The translations under genes and the position numbers were made by a program. A stretch of 64,000 nucleotides of DNA from Woeseiaceae bacterium (GTDB lineage Bacteria > Pseudomonadota > Gammaproteobacteria > Steroidobacterales > Woeseiaceae), in NCBI GenBank assembly GCA_021773035.1, contig JAJFKU010000073.1, positions 1 to 64,000 of the forward strand. The letters run 5' to 3'. Positions 63,394-64,000 of the stretch are shown piece after piece. Each line of letters opens with the position of its first letter. Position 1 is the first letter of the stretch. Below the pieces are notes generated by a model. The model did no database searches. It saw only the letters and a program-made list of their open reading frames with translations, and was not told where the DNA came from.

Positions 63394-64000
63394 CCGACCG
63401 GTGTGGAAAAGTGGCGTAACCCTTGCAGTCATCGCGGGCTTTTGTACAGCGCTGGTGGCGTTGACGTGGCAACTCACCGCAGAACGTATTGAGGACAACA
63501 AGAAGCGGTGGCTCGAGCGCAGCCTGCAGCCCGCGCTCGCTGGCTTGTTCTTTGACAGCCCGGTAACGGAGTCGATGCGCACGATTCCTCCGCCAAACGA
63601 TCTGCCCGGCTCCGGCGCAGCAATCGTTTATCGCGTCTATGCGGGCGAAACTCCTGTTGCTGCCCTGTTTGTGGTCTCCGCCCGCGACGGCTATGCCGGC
63701 CCTATCCGATTGTTGATTGGCGTCGACATGGAGGGAACGGTCACGGGAATTCGAGTACTCGAACACCGTGAAACGCCCGGACTCGGCGATCGCGTTGAAA
63801 CGACAAAGTCGGACTGGGTACTGCAATTCGACGGTCGCTCGCTTAACAACCCCCAGCCCGGCAGCTGGGCAATCAAAGACGACGGCGGTGAATTTGATCA
63901 ACTAACCGGCGCATCGGTTACACCGCGCGCTATTGTCAAGGCGATCAAGGAGACACTAAGGTATTTTGAAACCAATGCTGCAGCGATATTCGCAACGCCG
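63386..64000 (+). CDS. rsxG: Electron transport complex subunit RsxG/RnfG (runs off window)
   Basis: GTG at 63386: VADRPVWKSGVTLAVIAGFCTALVALTWQLTAERIEDNKKRW...GIRVLEHRETPGLGDRVE...DQLTGASVTPRAIVKAIKE (FMN-attachment-like TGAS). Not in the ORF track. Confidence 0.93.
   Translation, partial: MADRPVWKSGVTLAVIAGFCTALVALTWQLTAERIEDNKKRWLERSLQPALAGLFFDSPVTESMRTIPPPNDLPGSGAAIVYRVYAGETPVAALFVVSARDGYAGPIRLLIGVDMEGTVTGIRVLEHRETPGLGDRVETTKSDWVLQFDGRSLNNPQPGSWAIKDDGGEFDQLTGASVTPRAIVKAIKETLRYFETNAAAIFATP

Noticed and set aside
1-64000. CRISPR arrays, rRNA operons, prophage modules or BGCs
   Set aside because: No regularly spaced repeats, rRNA sequence, phage structural genes or NRPS/PKS/RiPP signatures were recognised.

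Overview
This 64-kb window looks like a gammaproteobacterial chromosome segment, based on gene order (hda/DUF2066/purMN, lptFG-pepA-holC-valS, mrp...metG-rsxABCDG). No intact tRNA, rRNA or CRISPR array was seen. About 1-11 kb is accessory or eroding: an IS3-family end that interrupts a trypsin-like protease gene, a DinJ/YafQ-type toxin-antitoxin pair with a readable promoter/operator, two tRNA-Glu 3'-end fragments in direct orientation, REP-like inverted repeats, frameshifted or truncated genes, and many small lipoprotein or hypothetical genes. About 12-64 kb is mostly core metabolism and housekeeping. The most system-like unusual locus is a three-gene cassette at 53.0-57.7 kb: a HEAT-repeat Ser/Thr kinase followed by two PilT/PilU-like ATPases. 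It sits between mrp and metG, which are adjacent in E. coli, and has a potentially structured leader. Other points: a stand-alone ClpS-like protein, a PSD-like protein lacking the pyruvoyl-forming Gly-Ser, a MarR gene with an in-frame stop next to a GDCC zinc-ribbon gene, a Fur-box-controlled small ORF, and a perfect 24-bp inverted repeat in an otherwise empty 0.9-kb gap. All family calls come from reading motifs by eye; no database search was run.
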